A stretch of 64,000 bases of DNA from the NCBI RefSeq assembly GCF_000020645.1, contig NC_011060.1:1440501-1504500 (forward strand). Direction: 5' to 3'. Under the pieces are notes generated by a model that was given only the letters and a program-made list of their open reading frames with translations, was not told the origin of the DNA and ran no database searches. The position numbers and the translations under genes are program-made. The DNA is from Pelodictyon phaeoclathratiforme BU-1 (GTDB taxonomy: Bacteria > Bacteroidota > Chlorobiia > Chlorobiales > Chlorobiaceae). Shown here one piece after another: positions 44,413 to 52,881 of the stretch (position 1 is its first letter; each line of letters starts with the position of its first letter).

Positions 44413-47285
44413 ACGGCACCTCCCGCAGCTTCGCCTTCCGGCAGGAGAATATATACACCGAGCAGATCCATCGGCAGTACCGGGTGCACCACCTGGAAAC
44501 GCTTGCCGTCCATCAGGGAACTGAACCGTTCATGGGCTTCGACCAGTTTTTTTGATTGTTGTTCAGCCACGCGGTCAAATTCAGGTTCAAACGATTTGAG
44601 CAGTTTCAATTCATTCTCCAGAAACCCTGTTCTGGCGGGGAGCGACATATCGGAGCTGGCACGAACTGAGGCGAGAAGCGCTTTTGCCTCTGCCTGATCG
44701 AGGAACTCCTTCTCCTGCGGAGTTCCTTTCCATCCCCAGAGAATCATCTCTTCGGCCACAATCTGCTGGCTCCCTCTCCGATCTTCGATAACGTTGCGGC
44801 AGCGGAAGAGGAGAATGGTTGTTTTGATGGCCACCTGCCGGGTGCGAATGACGGCGGAACGGGCGGCCCGTTTGCCGGAACGGTTGACGGTGTTGGCCAT
44901 GAGGAGCTGGCAGAGCTGTTCCACAAAGCGATTGTTGCGCCCAAGGTAGTGATAGCCTTCAGGCGTTGGTGAGAGAAAGCTGATCTGGACGATATCGCCA
45001 ACGGGCAGGATGCCGCGCAACTGGTCAGGAAGGTTGGCGGTAATGAGGCGATAGCATCCCTTTTTCTGTTGAGCAATAACCTGTACGCCAAAAAGGTTAT
45101 TGAGGGTGCTGGTCACAAACTGTTCAACGGCAAAGGGGTCACCAATGGCCTCATCCACCTCCCGAAGGTCGGACTCTATTTCGGAGGCCTTGATGGCGTT
45201 CTGGGCAAAGATGGTACGGGTCGCTTTTTCGCGCTCGGCGGCCTCCTCTATTTTGCGGGAGATGGTGACCTTGGCTGAGAGTGCCTCATCAAAATCGCTG
45301 AAGTCGAAGGTCAACTGCTGCTTTCCTTCACGCCGGGGAGTGATTTTGCGGTCGGGATTGAGCAGGAGCGCCTGAGTGATGGTGTCGATAATGCTTTGGG
45401 AATCTTCCGGAAAGGGGACGTTGATTCCGGTTGAGCGTTTGATTTCGCGAACCTTGCGCAGCAAAACATCAAGCACAATGCCGTCAATGGGATTATCGGC
45501 GCCGTAGAGCAGGCAGGTTTTGACTTCCGGCGCTGGCTGGCCGAAACGGTCTACCCGCCCTTCGCGCTGTTCGAGACGGTTGGGATTCCAGGGAAGATCG
45601 TAGTGCAGCACCGCCGTAAACTGCTGCTGCAGGTTGATGCCTTCGCTGAGGCAGTCGGTTGCAATCAGGAGCCTTTGCTTTGCCTTGCCCATCTCATCAA
45701 TCTTCTGCTTGCGGAGTTCGTCAGGCAGTTCGCTGGTGATAACCTGAATATCGAGCTTGGGATATTTTTTGTGGAGAGCTGGAGCGAGCAACCTCCCGAC
45801 GTAGTTGGCCGTCGCGATGTAGCGGCAAAAAACAACGGGGTTGAAGCCCGCCGAGAGCCAATCTTCCAGAATGGCTTCCGCCGTGCCGCATTTCTGGTCG
45901 TGCTTCAGGTCAGAGAGAGCTGCCAGTTGATCCGCAAAGCCTCGCAGTTGTTGCCGCTGGTAGCTTGACCAGTCGGTTTGCTCAAGCAGTGAGGTCGGGG
46001 TGTTATCGCCCTCATAGCCAAACTCACTATCCTGCACAGGGTTCTCACTGTTTTCGGCCATCCCTTCGTCAAGGGCAACGTGGGCAAGGTTGGAGAGCCG
46101 GGTGTTGAGCATTTCAATACCGGCTGCCGGGCTCGACATCACTCCACGCAAAAGGGCAAGCGCCGTCCAGTACTGCACCCGTCGGGGGCCCTTTTTTGAA
46201 GCGTCCGGGGCAATCAGTTTTTTTGCGAATTCGAGGATCTGCTCAAAAAACAGTTCATACTGCCGAGAGAGATCATAAGCCCACTCAATGGCTTCACGCT
46301 TGGGGAAGGGAGTTTCCTCACCCATCCACTTTTCAACGTCACCCCGTTTGCGCTGCACAAAATGACGGGCAAGCTCCTTGCGCTGGGGCTGTGATGCCGT
46401 CGGCAAATCAAGCCCTTCAAAATCCGGTTTGAGTAACCCGAGCAGGGAGTGAAACTCTTCCGGCTTGCCGGAGTGCGGGGTGGCCGTGAGAAGAATGAGC
46501 TGCTGCTCTGGCTTGCCTGCCAGACGACTCAGCAGATGGTAACGCTGCTGCTGGCTTTTTGAGGCCCCGGCCGGGCGGGCGCAGGTGTGGGCTTCGTCTA
46601 CAATAACCAGTTCCGGGCATTGCTGCACAAAAACATCCCGGCGATTGTCAGATTTTATAAAGTCAATACTGATAACCTGATAGGGATAGTAATCATAGAC
46701 GCTGGTATCGCCCTGAATCTGCCGGTCAAGGCGTGCCTGGGTGTTGGAGCGGATGATAACGGCCTCAATATCGAGTTTGTCGCGAATCTCCTGCTGCCAC
46801 TGTTCGCAGAGATGAGGGAGGCAGACAACCGCGAAGCGCTGGATTTTGCGGCGCTCCAGCATCTCTTTGGCAATGAGGAGCGCTTCGATGGTTTTACCCA
46901 CACCAACATCATCAGCAATCAAGAGGCGAATCAGCTCCTGCCGAAGCGCCATTACCAAAGGAACCATTTGGTAGGAGCGTGGACGAAAAGAGAGCTTTGC
47001 CAGTGCACGAAAGGGGCCTGCGCCATTTCGAAATGCCAGACGGGCTGAATCGTAGAGCAGTCGGGCGGTACTGATATCGCCGAGGTCACTGCCGGTTGGT
47101 TGGCCAAACTCGGTCTCCTGTGGCTCATCACGGGGAATGGCCAGAGGGAGATAAATGCCTGCAATCTCATCATCAGAGCCGCCAAGGGGCTTGACGACCA
47201 GAAGATCGGGGTCATCGGAGGGCATGACAATCCAATTGCGCCCTCGAAGGGAGAGCAGTTTCCCTGGTTGATAGGTTATACTCAT
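44409..47285 (-). CDS. SNF2/HepA-type helicase (DrmD-like)
   Basis: A 958-residue superfamily 2 helicase-like ATPase with an N-terminal segment rich in RGRNWIVMPSDDPDLLVVKPLGG, then Walker A DVGVGKT (about 120), DEAH (about 226), TATPHSG, and a C-terminal helicase lobe with ATDCLSEGINLQQ and QREGRVDRFGQ (about 540-610). A long C-terminal region of unknown fold follows. The N-terminus and size are those of DrmD, the SNF2 subunit of class 1 DISARM. It overlaps both neighbours by 4 bp, so the three proteins are probably made in a fixed ratio. Confidence 0.87.
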   Translation of the reverse strand: MSITYQPGKLLSLRGRNWIVMPSDDPDLLVVKPLGGSDDEIAGIYLPLAIPRDEPQETEFGQPTGSDLGDISTARLLYDSARLAFRNGAGPFRALAKLSFRPRSYQMVPLVMALRQELIRLLIADDVGVGKTIEALLIAKEMLERRKIQRFAVVCLPHLCEQWQQEIRDKLDIEAVIIRSNTQARLDRQIQGDTSVYDYYPYQVISIDFIKSDNRRDVFVQQCPELVIVDEAHTCARPAGASKSQQQRYHLLSRLAGKPEQQLILLTATPHSGKPEEFHSLLGLLKPDFEGLDLPTASQPQRKELARHFVQRKRGDVEKWMGEETPFPKREAIEWAYDLSRQYELFFEQILEFAKKLIAPDASKKGPRRVQYWTALALLRGVMSSPAAGIEMLNTRLSNLAHVALDEGMAENSENPVQDSEFGYEGDNTPTSLLEQTDWSSYQRQQLRGFADQLAALSDLKHDQKCGTAEAILEDWLSAGFNPVVFCRYIATANYVGRLLAPALHKKYPKLDIQVITSELPDELRKQKIDEMGKAKQRLLIATDCLSEGINLQQQFTAVLHYDLPWNPNRLEQREGRVDRFGQPAPEVKTCLLYGADNPIDGIVLDVLLRKVREIKRSTGINVPFPEDSQSIIDTITQALLLNPDRKITPRREGKQQLTFDFSDFDEALSAKVTISRKIEEAAEREKATRTIFAQNAIKASEIESDLREVDEAIGDPFAVEQFVTSTLNNLFGVQVIAQQKKGCYRLITANLPDQLRGILPVGDIVQISFLSPTPEGYHYLGRNNRFVEQLCQLLMANTVNRSGKRAARSAVIRTRQVAIKTTILLFRCRNVIEDRRGSQQIVAEEMILWGWKGTPQEKEFLDQAEAKALLASVRASSDMSLPARTGFLENELKLLKSFEPEFDRVAEQQSKKLVEAHERFSSLMDGKRFQVVHPVLPMDLLGVYILLPEGEAAGGAV

Positions 47286-50200
47286 TTTACTTTCCTGAAA
47301 ATATCAGGACGTCCGGCCACCTTTTCGGCCAGATTGTCCCTGTAATAATATGTCCAGACCTCATCACCCTTGGCAATGATGGCCTGGCGTAGTGCCTCAT
47401 CTTTTTCCTGCACCTCAGTATTGTCGTGGGGTGTTCCATCGCAAAAGACCCAGATGCGGGGTTCATAATAGAAATCGGGTTGCGCATAGATTCCCTCTAC
47501 CCTCTTCTGGGCGGCATCGGGCAGGCGAATGCCGTTTTTATAGAGAAAATCAAGGAACTTCCGCTCGGTACTCGAATTGGGATCGATCCCGCCGAGCAGC
47601 GTCTGGTAGTGCTCTTCGTAGTTGTTATAACTTTTGTTGGTCTGAATCTCGATGGTGCAGAGCATCAGCTTTTCAAGCGCCTCCTTGATGAGGTGACGGT
47701 CAATGACTTTGTGGTCACGCTGGTTGTAATAACTGAGCAAGTCATTGTATGAGGCTGGTCCTTTGTATTCAGGATCATCATAACGGCAAAGTTCTATGGC
47801 CTGCTTGACCACCTGATGGAAAGCGTGAACATTTTCGACAAACTGGGAGAGGATGCCAAGGCTCCCTTCCGCCGCTTCATAGAGCAGGATATTGGGGGCT
47901 TCCGGGTCGCCGACTGTTACCACACCGATCTCTCGTGGTTCCACTTGAAAGATAAGTTCGATGGCTCTCTTCAGGGCGTGCTGGAGCGTAATCACCCCGT
48001 CGGGAGTTAATCCAAGCGGTTGAATCGGCTCGATATACAAGGCATCGGCAAGGTTTGAGGTCATCAATTTCACTCGCCGGAATTGCTCACTGCTCTGGGC
48101 CTCCTGATCAGGAAGAGAGCTGCGCCAGTCGCCAGAGACCATGCCGATGGGAAACCCCTCCGTCTCCTGAGCCTTCCATTTGAAGTTGATATGGACAAGC
48201 CGGGCTGCCGGGATGTACCGCACATTCAGCAGGCTACCTTCACTGCTGGAGACGATGGCCTTACGTACCCGCTCAACCTGGCCGCCGTCAACGGTAAAGA
48301 AGGTTCGGATATCAAAGCCTTTGGAGAGCCGTTCCTCCTCTTCGCAGGAGATACGATCCACCTCTTCAGCGCGGGATTCCGACATTTCCAGCAAATCATG
48401 AATGTGCAGCTTGTTGGCATTGTCGCCAAGATTCAACCCTGAAAAAGGACAGATTTCAAGATCCTTCTGATCTATGGGGAGGAAATATCCTGACCGGGTG
48501 CTGATTTTTGCCTCGGTAAGAGAGGATTCGGTATCCTGCATAATCAACTGGCACACCCGGTACTTCCGCCCGCTGTGATAGATGATATTCTGGGGCCCGA
48601 ACTCCCGGAGGGCCAGAGAGCGGGGGCGGGAGACAAAGAGCCCGGCAGAATCACCGTCGGGTAAAAAGACACGAAGAGGAAGTCGTGTAAAGTTGTAGCC
48701 GGGCAGGAACCCTTCGGAAGCAAGATAACGCCAGGGATAGAACTCGGAGAGTTCCGATGCCTTGCCGGAAAGATGATTGCGAAGCAGGTCCAGTTGACGG
48801 GTGGCCTGATCCTGATGGCGTTTGTATTTGCGATACTCTTCGCTGCCAAGGCTCAGCGTGCCGCTTTCGATCTTCTGGGTAGCTCTGGTCAGAATTGCCC
48901 TTGCCGAACGGTAGATGAGCCGCCAGCGATCGAGTGCTTCATCGAGGGTTTCAATAATCTTCGAAAGGTTCTGCTCAATCCATTGATCGGAATACCATGC
49001 GGCTTTTGCTTCCAGTTCCGGTTCAAAATCGCGGATTACCCTTCTGAAATTGGCTTTTATCCGATCAAACTGTACCGGAGAGAGCTGAAGCCCGGCCCGA
49101 ACGCTCTCGGCAAGAGGCATCTTGTTATTGTCATCGGTCACAAGATGCATGATTGAGGGTCTTGAGCCGTTACCCTCATCAAGGCCGGGAATGCCAACCT
49201 CTGAGGCTACCAGAGCGTGCAAATGGGCACGCAGCAGCTCCTCATTATTCAGATCGAGACGCGGCGCCATGACCGTACCTGCAACCAGTTCGCGCTGATT
49301 GTTAAAGTAGTGGCGATCATGGGGGGCATAACTTGAGCAGTAGGTAAAGATAAGTGCTCCCTGACCACTCCGGCCTGCTCTGCCTGAACGCTGGGCATAG
49401 TTGGAGGGGTTTGGAGGAGCGTTGCGCATGTGGACAACATTGAGTGAACCGATATCAACGCCAAGTTCCATGGTCGGGGAGCAGAAAAGCACGCTGATTG
49501 ATTCGGCTCTTATCTTTTGCTGGTCAGCCACCCGCTTGCCTTCATCGGTGTACCAATCGGCCCGGAATCGCTCTTCACGATCCAGCCGTGCTTCATTACT
49601 CAACTGTCCGGTATGGTCTTCACTTCGCAGCCGTTTCATGGTTGAGAAATCACGACAATAGAGCGTTTTGAAAAAGAGATTGGGCTCGGGTCTCTGCTTT
49701 TTATAGGTGCGTCGTTTGATAATGTCTGCCTTGACCGTCAGCCCCTCCCCCGCTTTCCAGATAACCTTTTCGAGTCGTAAACGGTAGATGAGTACCTCTT
49801 CATTCTGCTCGCTCCGGGCAGGAAATGATTTCAGATAGTCGGCCTGTTCCAGCATCTCCATCGTCTGCATGATCAGGTTTTTATACCCCTCTTTTTTCAG
49901 GTCGATCCCAAGGTTTTGCCGTTTGACATAATCCCTGATGAACTTCCCCAGAGAGCTGGCGGGCCCCATGCTTTTGGTGTAGAGTTTGGCGGTTTTGCTG
50001 AGCTTTTGATAGCGGATGTAGTAGGGTTCCTGAAGCTTCTCATTACGATCGAGAGTCCAGGGCTGTTTTAACGACTCGCGGAACTGCCGCTCGGATTCCT
50101 GTATGCGTGACTGGGTAAGAAAGTTTTCGCTGTGTATGGCATATTCAAGCCGGAAAAAATCGAGTATGGTGGTCACCAGCTCTTTACGATCAGTATGATT

Positions 50201-52453
50201 CAACGATCCAAAAAGCGGCGATACGGCCCAGAATGCATCGGTAGCGATAATTTCATCCAGATCCTCGTACTCTATGGTCAACAGGGCGCATTGTTCGAGG
50301 TTGGGCAATACTACTCGCCAGCTCCGCCGGAGGTCAGCCATGGAACGATAGAGCAGGAAATCCTGAAGCGCCTGCTCATATTTTCGCCGGATTGGAGCCA
50401 ACATCGACTCCTCGCTTCTGTTGGCATACTCAAGAAACGGTAGCCCAAGCGCCTTGAAAACGGCCTCGCCAAGGGTGGCAAAGGTGAGCATGCCCACTGG
50501 TGCCTGCTGCAATGCCTTATGAATGCCTGCACGAAGGCGAATGACCTGCACAAAGTCATTGAAATGTCCTGCCTGCAGGGCCGCATCCTGACGATTATCG
50601 GTAAAGCTGAGCAGCTTCTGCTCTTTTATCGCGTAGCCAGCGTCACTGAGACGATTGAGAATGGAGAAGGCGGTGATGGTAGTGGAGGTACTGCGCCCTT
50701 CGCTGCCCAGCTTGGTCAGTTTGGTGCCCTCATTGGTTCTGGTATCAAAAAAACCGCCCGATGTGGGATCAAAAAGTAACGGAGCCTTCATGAACCAGCC
50801 CCACCATTTTTTTTCTTCTTTGTCGGAGCAGTTTCCGAATTCGTCAAACCAGAGTTTAACGGGAAAGTATCCCCTTTTTTTGCTGTCGAGCGTAACACCC
50901 GACTTTGTTCTGCGAAACCAGGATTCGGGCAGCATTTCAATATCTTCATCGAGATTCCAGATCTCTTCGCCAATAATCAAGTAACCGTCATTGCTCTCCT
51001 CATCTTCGGTCATGTCACGAAATTCACGTGGCTCCAATCGGTTACCTGCAAGGGAGACGCAGATGAAGGGATGGCCGCTTCCACGACTGAAGACATTGGG
51101 AAATATTGGTTTTTTGTCGGTCTCATCAACTTTATAGACCCCGGGCTCAAGAGAGATATCGCGCTTCTCATCCTGATCAAGGGTTGTATAGACAGAACCC
51201 GTTTGCGAAATAAACTGATGGAGCTTGTAGGGCAGAAAGGTGTAGCGCTCTCCCGACTCTTGCTGCCGAACATTGGAGACGCTGATCCAGAGGAGTAGAT
51301 CCACCAGATAAAGACGGCACCTCTCTTCAGCCATTCCGGAATCGTTTGCCAATTCTGAAGCTATCTCTCTCAGCCGCTTTGGTTTTCCCCGAACAAGATC
51401 AGTTCCTCGCTCTTCAAGTGCAATTTTGTTCTCCAGCCAGATGGCAATCGGATTCTTTTTGAGTGCCTCAATATCGGAGTCCTGATTAATGGCTGACTCA
51501 ATGGCCGATGCAAGGAAATGGCTGGCAGGAATCGTGCCGTTGGGAGAAAGTGAACGGGCAAGCTTTTCGTTGATAACCTGCTCTGTGGTGAATTGGCAGC
51601 CAAAGAGTTTGGTGGCAACGTTGGCAACCTCTGCTTTCTGATGCTCAATATCACCAACACTATCAGAAACCATGGTGGCAGAGGTACCTATACTCACAAT
51701 CTGTTGGACACAATTGGATCGAATCCGTCGAATCAACATGGAAACATCCGCACCCTGCCGACCTCGATAGGTGTGCAGTTCATCGAAGACCAGAAACCGG
51801 AGATTCAGGTAGATGCTCTCTCGAATGTTGCGTTCACGTACGCGGGTTAACAACAGCTCCAGCATCATGTAGTTGGTCAAGAGAATATGCGGCGGGTTCT
51901 TCCGCATTTTTTCCCTTGCCTCCTCACCCTCCTGACCTGTATACTGGCCAAAGATGATCGGAAACTCTTTGCCGGTGGCATCCTCATAATTCTTTTTGTA
52001 TCGGGTGAACTCTTCGAACTGCGAGTTAATGAGGGCATTCATGGGATAGACGACAACCGCAGTAACCCCTTTTGTTGCCGGGTTCGAAAGAAGATGGTGA
52101 AAAATAGAACCGATATAGGTCAACGACTTGCCCGAGCCGGTGCCGGATGTAACGATAAAATCCTTGCCGCTGGTGCCCAATCGTATTGCCTCAACCTGAT
52201 GGCGATAGAGTTTGTACCCTTTGAAAATGTCGCCAATGGCCCCATGCAACGTTTTCGATTCAATAAGCTTTTCGAGCCCACCGAACATCTCAAACGAAGG
52301 GTTAAACTGCAAAAGTGGCTCTGGCCATAGCTTGCCCGTACTTAATGCACGATCAACAACCTGGCTGATGTCCGGGTCAGCAATGGAGATGAAACTGTGG
52401 ATGTAGGAAGAATAATCCTCTATGATACTTGCGTGAGTCTTGAAGACATTCAT
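47282..52453 (-). CDS. YprA/DrmA-like helicase with DUF1998 region and C-terminal nuclease domain
   Basis: A 1723-residue protein, first gene of the cluster. Helicase motifs: GTGSGKS (104-110), DELH (224-227), GTSAT, and the second-lobe set with SPTMELGVDIG and QRSGRAGR (about 1020). YprA/DrmA-type insertions fill the space between. A DUF1998-like segment follows at about 1512-1535 (ILLYEAAEGSLGIL); the usual four-Cys zinc cluster is not evident. The last 95 residues (1630-1723) resemble the Vsr/DUF559 endonuclease fold: STERKFLDFL, QPDFYY, VFCDGTPHD. It thus seems to fuse DrmA, DrmB and nuclease functions in one chain. Confidence 0.8.
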   Translation of the reverse strand: MNVFKTHASIIEDYSSYIHSFISIADPDISQVVDRALSTGKLWPEPLLQFNPSFEMFGGLEKLIESKTLHGAIGDIFKGYKLYRHQVEAIRLGTSGKDFIVTSGTGSGKSLTYIGSIFHHLLSNPATKGVTAVVVYPMNALINSQFEEFTRYKKNYEDATGKEFPIIFGQYTGQEGEEAREKMRKNPPHILLTNYMMLELLLTRVRERNIRESIYLNLRFLVFDELHTYRGRQGADVSMLIRRIRSNCVQQIVSIGTSATMVSDSVGDIEHQKAEVANVATKLFGCQFTTEQVINEKLARSLSPNGTIPASHFLASAIESAINQDSDIEALKKNPIAIWLENKIALEERGTDLVRGKPKRLREIASELANDSGMAEERCRLYLVDLLLWISVSNVRQQESGERYTFLPYKLHQFISQTGSVYTTLDQDEKRDISLEPGVYKVDETDKKPIFPNVFSRGSGHPFICVSLAGNRLEPREFRDMTEDEESNDGYLIIGEEIWNLDEDIEMLPESWFRRTKSGVTLDSKKRGYFPVKLWFDEFGNCSDKEEKKWWGWFMKAPLLFDPTSGGFFDTRTNEGTKLTKLGSEGRSTSTTITAFSILNRLSDAGYAIKEQKLLSFTDNRQDAALQAGHFNDFVQVIRLRAGIHKALQQAPVGMLTFATLGEAVFKALGLPFLEYANRSEESMLAPIRRKYEQALQDFLLYRSMADLRRSWRVVLPNLEQCALLTIEYEDLDEIIATDAFWAVSPLFGSLNHTDRKELVTTILDFFRLEYAIHSENFLTQSRIQESERQFRESLKQPWTLDRNEKLQEPYYIRYQKLSKTAKLYTKSMGPASSLGKFIRDYVKRQNLGIDLKKEGYKNLIMQTMEMLEQADYLKSFPARSEQNEEVLIYRLRLEKVIWKAGEGLTVKADIIKRRTYKKQRPEPNLFFKTLYCRDFSTMKRLRSEDHTGQLSNEARLDREERFRADWYTDEGKRVADQQKIRAESISVLFCSPTMELGVDIGSLNVVHMRNAPPNPSNYAQRSGRAGRSGQGALIFTYCSSYAPHDRHYFNNQRELVAGTVMAPRLDLNNEELLRAHLHALVASEVGIPGLDEGNGSRPSIMHLVTDDNNKMPLAESVRAGLQLSPVQFDRIKANFRRVIRDFEPELEAKAAWYSDQWIEQNLSKIIETLDEALDRWRLIYRSARAILTRATQKIESGTLSLGSEEYRKYKRHQDQATRQLDLLRNHLSGKASELSEFYPWRYLASEGFLPGYNFTRLPLRVFLPDGDSAGLFVSRPRSLALREFGPQNIIYHSGRKYRVCQLIMQDTESSLTEAKISTRSGYFLPIDQKDLEICPFSGLNLGDNANKLHIHDLLEMSESRAEEVDRISCEEEERLSKGFDIRTFFTVDGGQVERVRKAIVSSSEGSLLNVRYIPAARLVHINFKWKAQETEGFPIGMVSGDWRSSLPDQEAQSSEQFRRVKLMTSNLADALYIEPIQPLGLTPDGVITLQHALKRAIELIFQVEPREIGVVTVGDPEAPNILLYEAAEGSLGILSQFVENVHAFHQVVKQAIELCRYDDPEYKGPASYNDLLSYYNQRDHKVIDRHLIKEALEKLMLCTIEIQTNKSYNNYEEHYQTLLGGIDPNSSTERKFLDFLYKNGIRLPDAAQKRVEGIYAQPDFYYEPRIWVFCDGTPHDNTEVQEKDEALRQAIIAKGDEVWTYYYRDNLAEKVAGRPDIFRKVK

Positions 52454-52565
52454 AAAGAGGATTTTTTACCTTACAGAGGATTCGGGAATGGAAACACGAT
52501 ACATCACCGTGTTATTTACTAAAAATCCACCTCAAATAAAAACCAGATAATGGGTTACGAAAATT

Positions 52566-52790
52566 TGTATGCCGATGCAACCGGAATTTCAGGGTTATGA
52601 ACGGCTGCGGTAAACTCTCCATTATCCTCAACGCCAAGAAAAATCCGGCCACCCTGTACATTCGCGAAGGGAACAATCTCCTTTGCCAACTGCTCAGGCA
52701 GAATATCATCCCTTTTAAATTCCACACTGGAATTCTCGCCATTGGCAACAATTTCAAAAAATTGAGCTTTAAGCCGAAGTCACCTCCCAA
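52566..52790 (-). pseudogene. N-terminal relic of an AlbA_2 (Schlafen-like) gene
   Basis: About 70 codons with the AlbA_2 opening: VANGENSSVEFKRDDI, then AKEIVPFANVQGGRIFLGVEDNG. The frame then drifts off and ends at a TAA near 52566, so only the first half of the domain remains. It lies just upstream of the helicase-nuclease gene. The remaining 428-bp gap (52454-52881) shows no other gene. A full-length AlbA_2 protein exists at 58196 but is not close in sequence. Confidence 0.65.
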
Positions 52791-52881
52791 TCCATACTTT
52801 GTTGACACCATATTTTCCACGATAAACATAATGCGGTAATACCTCAAAACAAGAAGCGCCAAAAGAGAGGTGCGCACATTG

